A stretch of 64,000 bases of DNA from Halobacteriovorax vibrionivorans (GTDB taxonomy: Bacteria; Bdellovibrionota; Bacteriovoracia; Bacteriovoracales; Bacteriovoracaceae): contig NZ_QDKL01000001.1 of assembly GCF_003346865.1 (NCBI RefSeq), positions 248,001 through 312,000 of the forward strand, in the 5' to 3' direction. Under the pieces are notes generated by a model that was not told the DNA's origin, did no database searches, and saw only the letters and a program-made list of their open reading frames with translations. Positions 52,618 to 60,988 of this stretch are shown piece after piece (positions within the stretch are counted from its first letter, which is position 1; the number at the start of each line of letters is the position of its first letter). Both the position numbers and the translations under genes were made by a program.

Positions 52618-53669
52618 TAAAGTCATTCTTTAGCCTCCCACTTTCACAACTAGAGTCCTTTGTAATTGAGCATGGGTTTACAAAAGTCCATGCTCAAACA
52701 ATTTATACTCAAGTTTATAAACACAGTAAGAAGTCGTTTCACGAAATTGAAGGCTTACCAAAGAAGCTCTACCCTCTTTTAGAAGAAAACTTTATTTTTG
52801 ATTTTCTTGAAATAGCAAAAGTTCAAGAGTCTATTGATGATAAGACCATTAAGTTACTTTTTAAGCTTAGCGATGGACGCACAGTTGAAACCGTTTGTGT
52901 CCCCTTTCAAAAGAAGTACACTCTATGCCTATCTTCTCAAGTTGGCTGTTCAATGAAGTGCTCATTCTGTTTTACAGGAACACAGGGCCTTACTCGCTCC
53001 CTTAAAGAAAAAGAGATCATTCTTCAATATATTCAAGCGTATAACTTCATTAAAGAAAAGTTTAATGGCCATCAAGCGGCTCCTAATATTGTCTTTATGG
53101 GCCAAGGTGAACCACTTCATAATATTGAAGAAGTAGCACAGGCAATTTCAATCCTGAGGATAAATGAAGGTATGGGCCTAGGTCCAAGACAAATCACTCT
53201 TTCAACAGCAGGCTATTTACCAGGGATAAAACGCTTTAAGGAATTAGGTAGTATCAACTTTGCTCTTAGCTTCCACTCACCATTTAATGATGAAAGAAGT
53301 GAACTTATTCCATTAAACAAGGCTTACCCTATTGAAAAACTAATTGAGGAATTAAAAGGCCTTAAACTTATGAAGCGCCAATACCTTACTTTCGAGTACC
53401 TTGTTATCAAGGACTTAAATCATAGTAAGAAGCACTTAGAAAAGATTGGAGAGCTTTTAAAAGGAATGCCTGTTATCTTCAATCTCATTCCATTTAATGA
53501 ATTTCCTGGTGCCCCTTATAAAAGGCCACTGATGGAATCTGTTGAAGAATTTAAGGTTGGCCTAATGGAGCTTGGCTTTCATGCAAAAATAAGAACGACT
53601 AAAGGAGATGACATCCTGGCGGCATGTGGCCAGCTTACATCTGAAGAGCTAGAGGAAGCGCTCTGCTAA
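52617..53669 (+). CDS. RlmN-family radical SAM methyltransferase, paralogue 1, with apparent ATA start
   Basis: The frame opens at 52602 after a stop and has no ATG, GTG or TTG until Met at 52953. That Met sits inside the radical-SAM loop CSMKCSFCFTG and cannot be the start. The ATA at 52617 gives KSFFSLPLSQLESFVIEHG, which fits the RlmN N-terminal domain, and GGGG lies eight bases upstream. The 350-aa product keeps CxxxCxxC, the FMGQGEPLHN loop and TKGDDILAACGQL with the methyl-carrying Cys. RlmN adds methyl to C2 of A2503 in 23S rRNA and A37 of tRNA. A second paralogue lies at 56273. Confidence 0.85.
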   Translation: MKSFFSLPLSQLESFVIEHGFTKVHAQTIYTQVYKHSKKSFHEIEGLPKKLYPLLEENFIFDFLEIAKVQESIDDKTIKLLFKLSDGRTVETVCVPFQKKYTLCLSSQVGCSMKCSFCFTGTQGLTRSLKEKEIILQYIQAYNFIKEKFNGHQAAPNIVFMGQGEPLHNIEEVAQAISILRINEGMGLGPRQITLSTAGYLPGIKRFKELGSINFALSFHSPFNDERSELIPLNKAYPIEKLIEELKGLKLMKRQYLTFEYLVIKDLNHSKKHLEKIGELLKGMPVIFNLIPFNEFPGAPYKRPLMESVEEFKVGLMELGFHAKIRTTKGDDILAACGQLTSEELEEALC

Positions 53670-54026
53670 GTCAGCTTCAGGAATAGGACAGACATCAAGT
53701 TCTTCCCCAATAATATAACGATTCTTTGCTATAAACTGATAAATTCCATCACGAATGAAACGCGGGATAAAACGAAAGAGTTTAAAATATGTATGACCCA
53801 GCGTCACCATGATATTAATGGCCGCATCAGACTTCGTTGAAATCTTACCATCTTGATAGAAAACGACAGTTGATAAATTCTTAACGAAATCTTGTTCTAG
53901 ATAATTTAGCGCCTTCTCATCTTGGAGATGACAGAATTTGATCCGTTTCTTACGATCAATTCGATAAATAAATTTGATGATGCCATTACAAATCAAGCAC
54001 TTACCATCGAGAAAGACGATATTCAT
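53649..54026 (-). CDS. DCC family thiol-disulfide oxidoreductase-like protein
   Basis: The 125-aa thioredoxin-like protein of PF04134 type starts IVFLDGKCLICNG with the DGxCxxC motif, then AINIMVTLGHTYF and RYIIGE near the C-terminus. Known members are poorly characterised redox proteins. Its last 21 bases overlap the convergent rlmN paralogue. No membrane segment. Confidence 0.85.
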   Translation of the reverse strand: MNIVFLDGKCLICNGIIKFIYRIDRKKRIKFCHLQDEKALNYLEQDFVKNLSTVVFYQDGKISTKSDAAINIMVTLGHTYFKLFRFIPRFIRDGIYQFIAKNRYIIGEELDVCPIPEADLAERFL

Positions 54027-54159
54027 GGTTTATATCTTACACTAAAGTCATTCAATAATCTAAATTGTAAAAATTATATTGAGACACATACTGATACATA
54101 GTTCATCTTTCTTATGCTAGATTTTGGCCAACATTAATCAAATATTTGAGAGAGAATTT

Positions 54160-55413
54160 ATGAAGAACGCCCTACTTCTAACAACACTTGTATTTACCTT
54201 AGCTGGTCTCACTTCTTGTGGTGATCGCTCTTCCCTATACGACAACACTGGCCCAACATTAAATAGCCAAGGCCTTGGTGGAGTCTCAATTGCATCAGCT
54301 CTAAATGAAGCACCTTTTGTATGTGATCGATATTCAAAAGATGGATGTATAGATGAAGTCTTACTGATGGGTAAATTAAATCGTGGGCGACTTCAAACAT
54401 GTGCATCGTTCTTTGTTGGTGATAACTTAGTTGCTACAGCAAAGAAATGTCTTCCAAGACAAGAAAGAGATCAATCTTTTGGAGACTGGATGGCATCTGC
54501 ATGTAAGCAAATTGCTTTCAAGGATTTAAAAGGCTTCACTTACACATGTGACTCAATTGAGAACCAAAGATATTCTGAAATTGTTCTAGTTAATACAAAA
54601 CAAAAAAGTAATGTTGGATTCCTAGAAACAACATTTGATGGTGTTAAGTTTGGAGATAAGAATAAAACTTTTGAAATAACTTCATTCTCAAGAGGTGGAA
54701 CAACAAATTACGCACTCTCAGAAGGAAAGTACACTCGAGCAAAGAAAGAATGTAAAGGTATTACAAATTCACTACTTACTACAATTAACGGAACAAAAGA
54801 TTCTAAGAACTTTGTTCTTTCTAATTGTGCAATCGACTGGAACTCAACAGGTGCTCCAGTAATTGTAGATGGAAAAGTAGCTGGTATGCTTCATGGAAAG
54901 ATTGAAGGTGATGCTGATTTCGGTGCAAAAGTAAGTGAAAGAGACGGTGTTGCTCTTGCTGAAAACTTTGCATGTCAAACAAAGTTCAACCCTTCAACTC
55001 CAGCTGACTGTAACCTACACCATGATACTCACAAGCGAAATGCTCTAACTAACTTGATTCAAGAAGCGCTTGTAAATAATGGTTCAACTTTTGAATCTTC
55101 ATCAAAAGATATTACAATTTTTAGAAAAGATGGAGATCTATTAGTACTTGAAACTCAAAAACCAGCTCTATGTTCTTCAGTTGGAGACACTGGTAGCTTC
55201 CAAGCATGTAAGGTTAAGCTTCCAATGAAGAATAAATTCTTATCGATCATTGATATTGAAAATGTTGCTCTTGATTGTGAAAGTCCTGTAGCAATAAGTT
55301 GGAAAGCTGTTAATTATAATGATGAACTAACAAGAGCACTAAGCTTTGATGATTTAAGTCTAAATGGTTATCACACTGATTTAAACTTTAAGAAATTAAA
55401 TTCATGTCTATAA
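54160..55413 (+). CDS. Lipoprotein with degenerate trypsin-like fold
   Basis: The protein is 417 aa from ATG 54160 (MKNALLLTTLVF, lipobox LTSC); an upstream start would break the signal peptide. The segment TCASFFVGDNLVATAKKCL lines up with the S1 protease His loop (C-x-G-x-L-I...TAAHC), but Lys replaces the catalytic His. Later DWNSTGAPVIVDGKVAGMLH resembles the GDSGGP region with an altered Ser site. It is thus a probable pseudoprotease. Many cysteines suggest disulfides. The C-terminal third is unassigned. A strong terminator follows. Confidence 0.7.
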   Translation: MKNALLLTTLVFTLAGLTSCGDRSSLYDNTGPTLNSQGLGGVSIASALNEAPFVCDRYSKDGCIDEVLLMGKLNRGRLQTCASFFVGDNLVATAKKCLPRQERDQSFGDWMASACKQIAFKDLKGFTYTCDSIENQRYSEIVLVNTKQKSNVGFLETTFDGVKFGDKNKTFEITSFSRGGTTNYALSEGKYTRAKKECKGITNSLLTTINGTKDSKNFVLSNCAIDWNSTGAPVIVDGKVAGMLHGKIEGDADFGAKVSERDGVALAENFACQTKFNPSTPADCNLHHDTHKRNALTNLIQEALVNNGSTFESSSKDITIFRKDGDLLVLETQKPALCSSVGDTGSFQACKVKLPMKNKFLSIIDIENVALDCESPVAISWKAVNYNDELTRALSFDDLSLNGYHTDLNFKKLNSCL

Positions 55414-55418
55414 GTAAA

Positions 55419-55446
55419 AAGGCCGTCAATAAGACGGCCTTTTTTA
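55419..55446 (+). terminator. Strong bidirectional terminator
   Basis: AAGGCCGTC/GACGGCCTT stem with loop AATAA, A-run before and T-run after, between convergent genes. Confidence 0.93.
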
Positions 55447-55447
55447 T

Positions 55448-56221
55448 TTAAAGTGTATTTTGTAAAAACTCTCTCATCATCTCCCAAGATTCTTTATCCG
55501 CTTTTTCATTATAAGCTAACGGTAAGTTAAACTTCTTTCCTTTTTCTGTCGCAGCAGGATTAGTAAAGGCATGAGTGGCACCTGGAAGGTTCACAAACTT
55601 CATGGAAAGTTTCGAATCTCTAATAACATTCTTAAAGCTCTTTATATCTTCTTTTGAAACAAGTGGGTCATCGGCACCATTAATTACAAGTAATTTAGCT
55701 GTTGATCCCTTTTTTACTGTCTTTATTCCACCTAGAGATCCATGAAATGAAACCACTGCTTTTAGATCTGCTCCTTGAGTTGCATTAAAAAGAACTACTG
55801 CCCCACCAAAGCAATATCCAATTGCACCTATTCTTTCAGGGTCGACACTTTCTTGCTTCTTTAAAAGTTCTACCGCAGCATTAAACTTTGCCTTTAACAA
55901 TTTAGGGTTGCTAAAAGCCTGCTTTGAGAATTTCATCGCATCTTTTGGATGCTCAGCAGTTTTTCCATCACCATACATATCAAGAGCAATAGCATTATAG
56001 CCAAGATCAGCTAATTGATCGGCCCTCTTTCTGGCATAATCATTATGCCCCCACCATTCATGAACAACAACAATACCAGGGCGCTTATCATCAGCGCTTC
56101 CATTAAGTGCCATATAACCTTTGAAATTCTGTTCTCCTACTTGGTAGTCAACATCTTTCGTTGTGACTGATGAACAGCTTACAAAGCTGAATAAGAACAA
56201 AATAGGTAGTAAAATTCGCAT
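55448..56221 (-). CDS. Dienelactone hydrolase family lipoprotein
   Basis: The 257-aa protein has lipobox FVSCS after the hydrophobic signal. Its alpha/beta hydrolase domain starts with PGIVVVHEWWGHNDYARKR and carries nucleophile Cys in GAIGYCFGGA, Asp in INGADDPLV and His in PGATHAFTNP. The Cys nucleophile is typical of dienelactone hydrolases. The natural ester or lactone substrate is unknown. The family is usually cytoplasmic; the lipoprotein signal places this one in the envelope. Confidence 0.9.
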   Translation of the reverse strand: MRILLPILFLFSFVSCSSVTTKDVDYQVGEQNFKGYMALNGSADDKRPGIVVVHEWWGHNDYARKRADQLADLGYNAIALDMYGDGKTAEHPKDAMKFSKQAFSNPKLLKAKFNAAVELLKKQESVDPERIGAIGYCFGGAVVLFNATQGADLKAVVSFHGSLGGIKTVKKGSTAKLLVINGADDPLVSKEDIKSFKNVIRDSKLSMKFVNLPGATHAFTNPAATEKGKKFNLPLAYNEKADKESWEMMREFLQNTL

Positions 56222-56272
56222 TATTCCTCCTTAAAGATTGACTGGCCCAATGCAATTGGTTAATTATGCATT

Positions 56273-57319
56273 ATGACAAAAGATAGCTTATATAATTTAA
56301 CTTTAGAAAGTTTCCCATATGATGAAGCAAAAATCATGGGAAAGTGGGTCTATAAAAAGTTAAATTTCAACCCTGATACATGGGAGCATGCGCCAAGAGT
56401 GGTACGTGAAAAAGCTAAGGAATATGACCTTTCTTTACTCAAAGTATTATGGCAAGGCCTGTCAAAAGATGGGACGAGAAAGTTTCTCCTAGGTCTTAAA
56501 GATAAGAATTCAATTGAAGCTGTTTTGATCGAAAGTGAAAATGACAAGCGACTACGATCAACTCTTTGTATCTCATCACAAGTTGGCTGTGCAATTGGCT
56601 GCACCTTTTGTCATACTGCCACCCAGGGCCTTACAAGACATCTGACGACAGCTGAAATTGTCGGTCAATACTTAACTGTATCAAGCTGGATGCGCGAGAA
56701 TGTAGATAAAGATTATCAAATCTCAAATATTGTTTTTATGGGCCAAGGTGAGCCTCTTCATAATTTTGAAAATGTTAAAAAGGCCTGCTACCTCTTAACT
56801 GATCCTTTAGGAATTGCCCTTAGTAAGCACAAGGTAACTATCTCAACATCAGGATTAGTACCCAAGATTAAGCAATGGGAAGAGCTACCGGATGTGAATG
56901 TTGCCATTTCACTACATGCAATTAGAAATAACCTACGCTCTGAGCTTATGCCAATTAATAAGCGCTACCAAGTTGATGGCCTACTTGAGGCATTGAAAAC
57001 AATTCCTGTTAAAAACTCTCGACGTATCATGTACGAGTACTTACTCATTAAAGATCTAAATGATACTCAAGAAGATATTGATGGCCTCATTGAAAATCTG
57101 CCTAAAAAAGAATCAAAAATTAATATTATCCCTTTTAATGAGTACCCAGAAAGTAAGTTCAAGAGACCAAGTGATGAACACATTGAATGGTTTCAAAGAT
57201 CACTACAAGCAGCGGGACTAACCTGTACGGTACGAGAAACAAAGGGCGATGATATTTTAGCAGCTTGTGGACAATTAAAGACTCAGTACGAAAAGCTCAA
57301 TCTTCCTAACTCAAACTAA
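56273..57319 (+). CDS. rlmN: RlmN-family radical SAM methyltransferase, paralogue 2
   Basis: The 348-aa protein has an N-terminal HhH-like domain, then CISSQVGCAIGCTFCHTATQ with the CxxxCxxC cluster, VFMGQGEPLHNF, and RETKGDDILAACGQL with the conserved methyl-accepting Cys. It is the more canonical of the two paralogues and has a normal ATG. It methylates C2 of A2503 in 23S rRNA and A37 in some tRNAs. The HTATQGLTR loop differs from Cfr-type C8 methylases, so resistance function is not suggested. Its last four bases overlap the convergent ATP-grasp gene. Confidence 0.93.
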   Translation: MTKDSLYNLTLESFPYDEAKIMGKWVYKKLNFNPDTWEHAPRVVREKAKEYDLSLLKVLWQGLSKDGTRKFLLGLKDKNSIEAVLIESENDKRLRSTLCISSQVGCAIGCTFCHTATQGLTRHLTTAEIVGQYLTVSSWMRENVDKDYQISNIVFMGQGEPLHNFENVKKACYLLTDPLGIALSKHKVTISTSGLVPKIKQWEELPDVNVAISLHAIRNNLRSELMPINKRYQVDGLLEALKTIPVKNSRRIMYEYLLIKDLNDTQEDIDGLIENLPKKESKINIIPFNEYPESKFKRPSDEHIEWFQRSLQAAGLTCTVRETKGDDILAACGQLKTQYEKLNLPNSN

Positions 57320-58317
57320 TTAACTAGTTTCGTTATTAACTTTTTATAGCTTATCCCAGCTGACTCTGCAGCCATCGCAAACTCATCTTTCATGGCGATA
57401 TTTGGATTTGGATTGGCCTCAATAATATATGGGATCCCATTTTCATCAACACGTAAATCAATCCTAGCATAGCCATTTAACTCAAGAACTTTATATGTTC
57501 GCTTACAGATTTTTATTATTCGCTCTTTAACTTCTTTAGGAATATCTGCTAACTCAATATCGATACCTTTTGATTTGCGATACTTCATATTCCATTTGGC
57601 CTTCTCTGAATAGAGTTCAAGTTCAGGCTTATCAACTTTGTTAAAACGAAGTTCAAGAATTGGTAGAATCGTTAATCGTTTATTACCGATAACTCCCACA
57701 AAGAATTCACGACCTTCGATAAATTCTTCAACAATGACCTCTTCTTCGTATTTATCCATGAGATACTTAATACGTTCAAGTGCCTTCTCTTCACTTTTTA
57801 CAATTGAAGCTCCACTAATTCCTAATGAAGCATCTTGGTATAAGCACTTAACGATTAGTGGGAACTTCAACTTCTTAGAAAGCTTCGTTTTTTTACGATT
57901 TTTAAAGACTTGAAATTGTGGTGTTTTTATTCGGTGATATGAAAGAAGCTTCTTGGCCATTGCCTTGTCACGTGCAATCATTAAGCCTCTTGGATTATTA
58001 CCTGTATACTTAACCTTAAGTAGCTCTAAGTAGGAAACCACATTTTGATCAAAGAGAACGTTACCATTGAATTCCTCAAGTAGATTAAAAACAATATTTG
58101 GTTTGAATTCATCGATGGCCTCTCTAAGAGGCATTAAGTCAGAATAAAGACCTACGACTTTTACGTTATGACCAAGACTCTTTAAAGTCTTAATAACATT
58201 GTATTCAGTAATCCAAGGCTTATATTCAAAATCTTCCCGTGCTTCCTCCTCCTTAGAAATATCTTGAGGTGGAATTAGATCTGAATGGACAAGTACGAGA
58301 ACTTTCTTTTTACTCAC
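57316..58317 (-). CDS. ATP-grasp ligase related to D-Ala-D-Ala ligase
   Basis: The 333-aa protein has an N-terminal preATP-grasp domain (KVLVLVHSDLIPP, then NIVFNLLEEFNGN), ATP-binding LIVKCLYQDASLGISGAS, catalytic EEFIEGREFFVGVIG, and metal ligands in GYARIDLRVDEN and IIEANPNPNI. True Ddl has GSSxGV where this has DASLGI, a feature of Ddl-like side branches. It likely joins two amino acids or peptides, but not clearly D-Ala. The start overlaps the end of the zinc-peptidase gene by four bases (ATGA), so they act together. Confidence 0.85.
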   Translation of the reverse strand: MSKKKVLVLVHSDLIPPQDISKEEEAREDFEYKPWITEYNVIKTLKSLGHNVKVVGLYSDLMPLREAIDEFKPNIVFNLLEEFNGNVLFDQNVVSYLELLKVKYTGNNPRGLMIARDKAMAKKLLSYHRIKTPQFQVFKNRKKTKLSKKLKFPLIVKCLYQDASLGISGASIVKSEEKALERIKYLMDKYEEEVIVEEFIEGREFFVGVIGNKRLTILPILELRFNKVDKPELELYSEKAKWNMKYRKSKGIDIELADIPKEVKERIIKICKRTYKVLELNGYARIDLRVDENGIPYIIEANPNPNIAMKDEFAMAAESAGISYKKLITKLVN

Positions 58318-59321
58318 ATGATAATCCTGTCGCGGCCCTCAGTGAAAAACTTTTTAGTATGACTTAGCAAAAGTTTCTCTAAGTTTTGAGTTCCTCTTTC
58401 ATTTGGAATATATAGCTTCTTAACCGAAGTGATATTCTCCAAATCTTTAACAACAGAATCTATTTTATATTGATATGTATTAGTCTTCAAGGCGATGTTT
58501 CTAATTAACTTCTGGCGATTATTTTTTAGAACAACTCTTAAATCTGTTCCAGTTGTTGAATTATCATTTAAGTATGACTCAATATGCTTAAGACTTCGTC
58601 TCGTTAAAGACTGCTTACGTAGTCTCTTCTTCTTAAGCTGAAGATACTCTGCTACAGTTAAGGTGCTCTCCTCTATCGAGTCGACTTCTTTATAACAAAC
58701 GACATTTGGCTTCTTACCGCGTAAACTCTTCATTTGAGAATCAACGTATTTAAGCTTTGTTAGAGCTGGCCAGTTTTCATATATATTTCTCCAATTTGAT
58801 CTTGGAGTTAGCCAGGTTGCAAATGTTTCTGCAAAGTCTTCCTCAGGATGGGCCTGAGCATAATGATCTTCTAAGTGATATACATAATTCTTAGAGAAAA
58901 CTTTAGGAATATATGAATTTGGATAACGTTTATCATGATCACCAAAGATACTCTTTCTTCTTTGCTCATCTTTTAAAAAGTAGGCATTATCCATAACATG
59001 CCCACATTCGTGTCGCATAAGCTTCATAAACCAGTCACGAGTTTCACCTTCGACATGACCGATGTACTGTCTTTCTAATGCTATTAAACGTGGGTGCATT
59101 AGAGTAAATGGTATCGCAATTCCAGAGATAGAATCAGGACAAAACCAATCATCACTAAGCCAAACCTTTGGTCGAACTAATAAATTCTTATTTTCTAATT
59201 CCTGATTTAGCTGATCTAAACAATTTGAAAAAATACTCTTATCAAATGAGATATCGAGTTCCCATAATTGGGCCCCCAATATATCTCTTTGATTAGAATT
59301 TTCTAAATTTAGTTTCTTCAT
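58314..59321 (-). CDS. Putative zinc metallopeptidase (Peptidase_Mx-like)
   Basis: The 335-aa protein has HECGH at residues 104-108 (LMRHECGHVMDNAYFL), a zincin HExxH site, with a candidate third ligand in HPEEDFAETFATWLTP. No signal peptide. The C-terminal 130 residues are basic and helical (QLKKKRLRKQSLTRRSLKHI). The same motif pair appears in putative zinc-binding metallopeptidases next to Ddl-like ligases. It is translated just before the ATP-grasp gene with a 4-base overlap, suggesting a make-or-trim peptide pathway. Confidence 0.75.
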   Translation of the reverse strand: MKKLNLENSNQRDILGAQLWELDISFDKSIFSNCLDQLNQELENKNLLVRPKVWLSDDWFCPDSISGIAIPFTLMHPRLIALERQYIGHVEGETRDWFMKLMRHECGHVMDNAYFLKDEQRRKSIFGDHDKRYPNSYIPKVFSKNYVYHLEDHYAQAHPEEDFAETFATWLTPRSNWRNIYENWPALTKLKYVDSQMKSLRGKKPNVVCYKEVDSIEESTLTVAEYLQLKKKRLRKQSLTRRSLKHIESYLNDNSTTGTDLRVVLKNNRQKLIRNIALKTNTYQYKIDSVVKDLENITSVKKLYIPNERGTQNLEKLLLSHTKKFFTEGRDRIIM

Positions 59322-59396
59322 TTGCTCTTCCAGTTAAGGGCCAATTATAGCTGTAACTGGAAGAAATTAAAGAAGAAAGGCCTTGGCATGAATTAT

Positions 59397-59708
59397 TTAT
59401 AAGTCATTAATACAGACTTGGCCGTTACGATTAATCTTGAGCTTAAAGTCGACTCCCTCGATCTTTGCTCGAATATGAGAGAGATGCGTATTTATCGTTT
59501 TATTGGTCACAACGACAGGTCCCCACGCTCCCATTACTAATTCTTCTAATTTGTAAATTCTCTTTCCCCCTGAGATTAAAAAGTAGAGAACCTTATACTC
59601 TGTTTTTGTTAAAGCTACCTCATTATCTCCAACATAAACCTTCTCCTCTTTGTGGTTAATCCTCAGGTTTCTAAATCCTACCCAATCATTCTGGATAATA
59701 AATGTCAT
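59397..59708 (-). CDS. Stand-alone OmpR-type winged-helix DNA-binding protein 1
   Basis: The 103-aa protein is made of little more than a Trans_reg_C domain: LTKTEYKVLYFLISGGKRIY, then NKTINTHLSHIRAKI and a C-terminal wing hairpin. There is no receiver domain or phosphorylatable Asp. The ATG has GGGGGAGGAG upstream. Its last 71 residues are about 61% identical (43 by hand count) to the neighbour at 59855-60178, so they are tandem duplicates. Confidence 0.85.
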   Translation of the reverse strand: MTFIIQNDWVGFRNLRINHKEEKVYVGDNEVALTKTEYKVLYFLISGGKRIYKLEELVMGAWGPVVVTNKTINTHLSHIRAKIEGVDFKLKINRNGQVCINDL

Positions 59709-59854
59709 ATTTTTAACTCCTCCCCCTTCAATAAATTAGGTTAATGGGAGGCGAAAAAATTAACAACTTATAGATAGGAAATGTCTAAACAATTATCCTA
59801 ATCATAGAAATATTATTTCCTACAGATATGAAAAATGGCTATAAATTCAATACA

Positions 59855-60178
59855 TTACAGATCGTGTAAGCAAATTTGGTTGTTGCGATTTATACGAATC
59901 CTGAAATCAACACCTTTTGTTTTATGTCTTAGGTGTGTGAGGTGGGTATTGACAGTTTTATTTGCCACATCTACATCTCCCCATATAAATTTAACTAGTT
60001 GCTCCCTCGGATAGACTCTTTTGCCACCATCGAGAAGAAAAAATAGGATCTTACACTCGGTTTTTGTCAGCTCTACCTTTCTTTCATCAACATAGGCTAC
60101 TCGATTTTTTGGGTCCAAGGACAGATTTCGAAAAGATAGGGTCTGATTATTTGAATTATTAAGTGGTTCCATATTCAT
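59855..60178 (-). CDS. Stand-alone OmpR-type winged-helix DNA-binding protein 2
   Basis: The 107-aa protein has the same wHTH core as its neighbour (LTKTECKILFFLLDGGKRVY, then NKTVNTHLTHLRHK), with a short Asn-rich N-terminus. GGAGGAGAA precedes the ATG. It may bind DNA constitutively or depend on partner proteins. It lies 146 bases from paralogue 1 and is divergent from the Dph6-like gene at 60295. Confidence 0.85.
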   Translation of the reverse strand: MNMEPLNNSNNQTLSFRNLSLDPKNRVAYVDERKVELTKTECKILFFLLDGGKRVYPREQLVKFIWGDVDVANKTVNTHLTHLRHKTKGVDFRIRINRNNQICLHDL

Positions 60179-60294
60179 TTCTCCTCCAGAAGAATCATTG
60201 AGAAAATTTTATTCCATTGAACATGTCCATGTTTGTGAGGTAAAAATAAACCTATAGGGATTATTCACATATTAATTGGACTTAAGAGTAATTG

Positions 60295-60885
60295 ATGAAA
60301 AATAAGAAAGTACTATTTTGGAGCGGTGGTTTAACCTCTCTTGCAACATTAAAGAAACTATTAGAATCACATAAAAAGGATGAAATTATTCTTCTTTGTC
60401 TTCTTAATAAAGAAGGTAATGAATTAGGTCATACAGGAATCCCCGAAGAAGTACTCCAGCTACAAGCTCGATACTTAGGTTTAAAATTAGTACGACTCTA
60501 TCAAGATGAGTTAAGTAAAAAGGTCTTAGAGAAATTTGTCCAACAGGGATTTGAATTCTATTGTGGGTCTCGAGATGGCCACTTCATTGAAACAACCCCT
60601 CTACTGAATTCCCTAAAAGTTGAAACTCCTCTTAAAGGTATTGCATATACTGAGTTAATGGAACAAGACCAGTCGAGAACAATTCTAACTTCGGTACAAA
60701 ACGAAGAGGATCAAAGGTTACTTGGTAAAGAAATAAGTGATATTTCACAATATCTTCAACAGAGTAATCAGCGACTAGATACTTTTGTGATTTACGATCC
60801 ACTTTTTCGAATCCGCATTCCATTTTCAAAAAATATTGTTGTTGAAAAAGATGGTTATTTTATCTGTAAGATAAGAAGCGTTTAG
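60295..60885 (+). CDS. Dph6/MJ0570-like ATP-pyrophosphatase fold protein with altered PP-loop
   Basis: The protein is 196 aa from ATG 60295 (a TTG directly before it is possible). It begins KKVLFWSGGLTSLATLKKLL and then has HTGIPEEVLQLQARYLGLKL, matching the diphthine-ammonia ligase family (SGGKDS, and HGIPxELLxxQAxxLGIPL). The PP-loop SGGxDS reads SGGLTS, so the Asp normally present is Thr, and ATP use is doubtful. The protein also ends early, lacking the C-terminal conserved blocks. Role unknown. Confidence 0.68.
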   Translation: MKNKKVLFWSGGLTSLATLKKLLESHKKDEIILLCLLNKEGNELGHTGIPEEVLQLQARYLGLKLVRLYQDELSKKVLEKFVQQGFEFYCGSRDGHFIETTPLLNSLKVETPLKGIAYTELMEQDQSRTILTSVQNEEDQRLLGKEISDISQYLQQSNQRLDTFVIYDPLFRIRIPFSKNIVVEKDGYFICKIRSV

Positions 60886-60886
60886 T

Positions 60887-60920
60887 ATTCAAGAAGTTTT
60901 CTCTTAACTTGAATTTATTT
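60887..60920 (+). terminator. Possible terminator after the Dph6-like gene
   Basis: ATTCAAG/CTTGAAT stem, extended by GTT/AAC with a bulge, then TTATTTT. AT-rich, so weak. Confidence 0.42.
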
Positions 60921-60988
60921 TAACATTACCTCCATACTTGCTTGCCTCTTGGGTCATATAATCAATGGTGATCACTTTTGGAGGTTTT

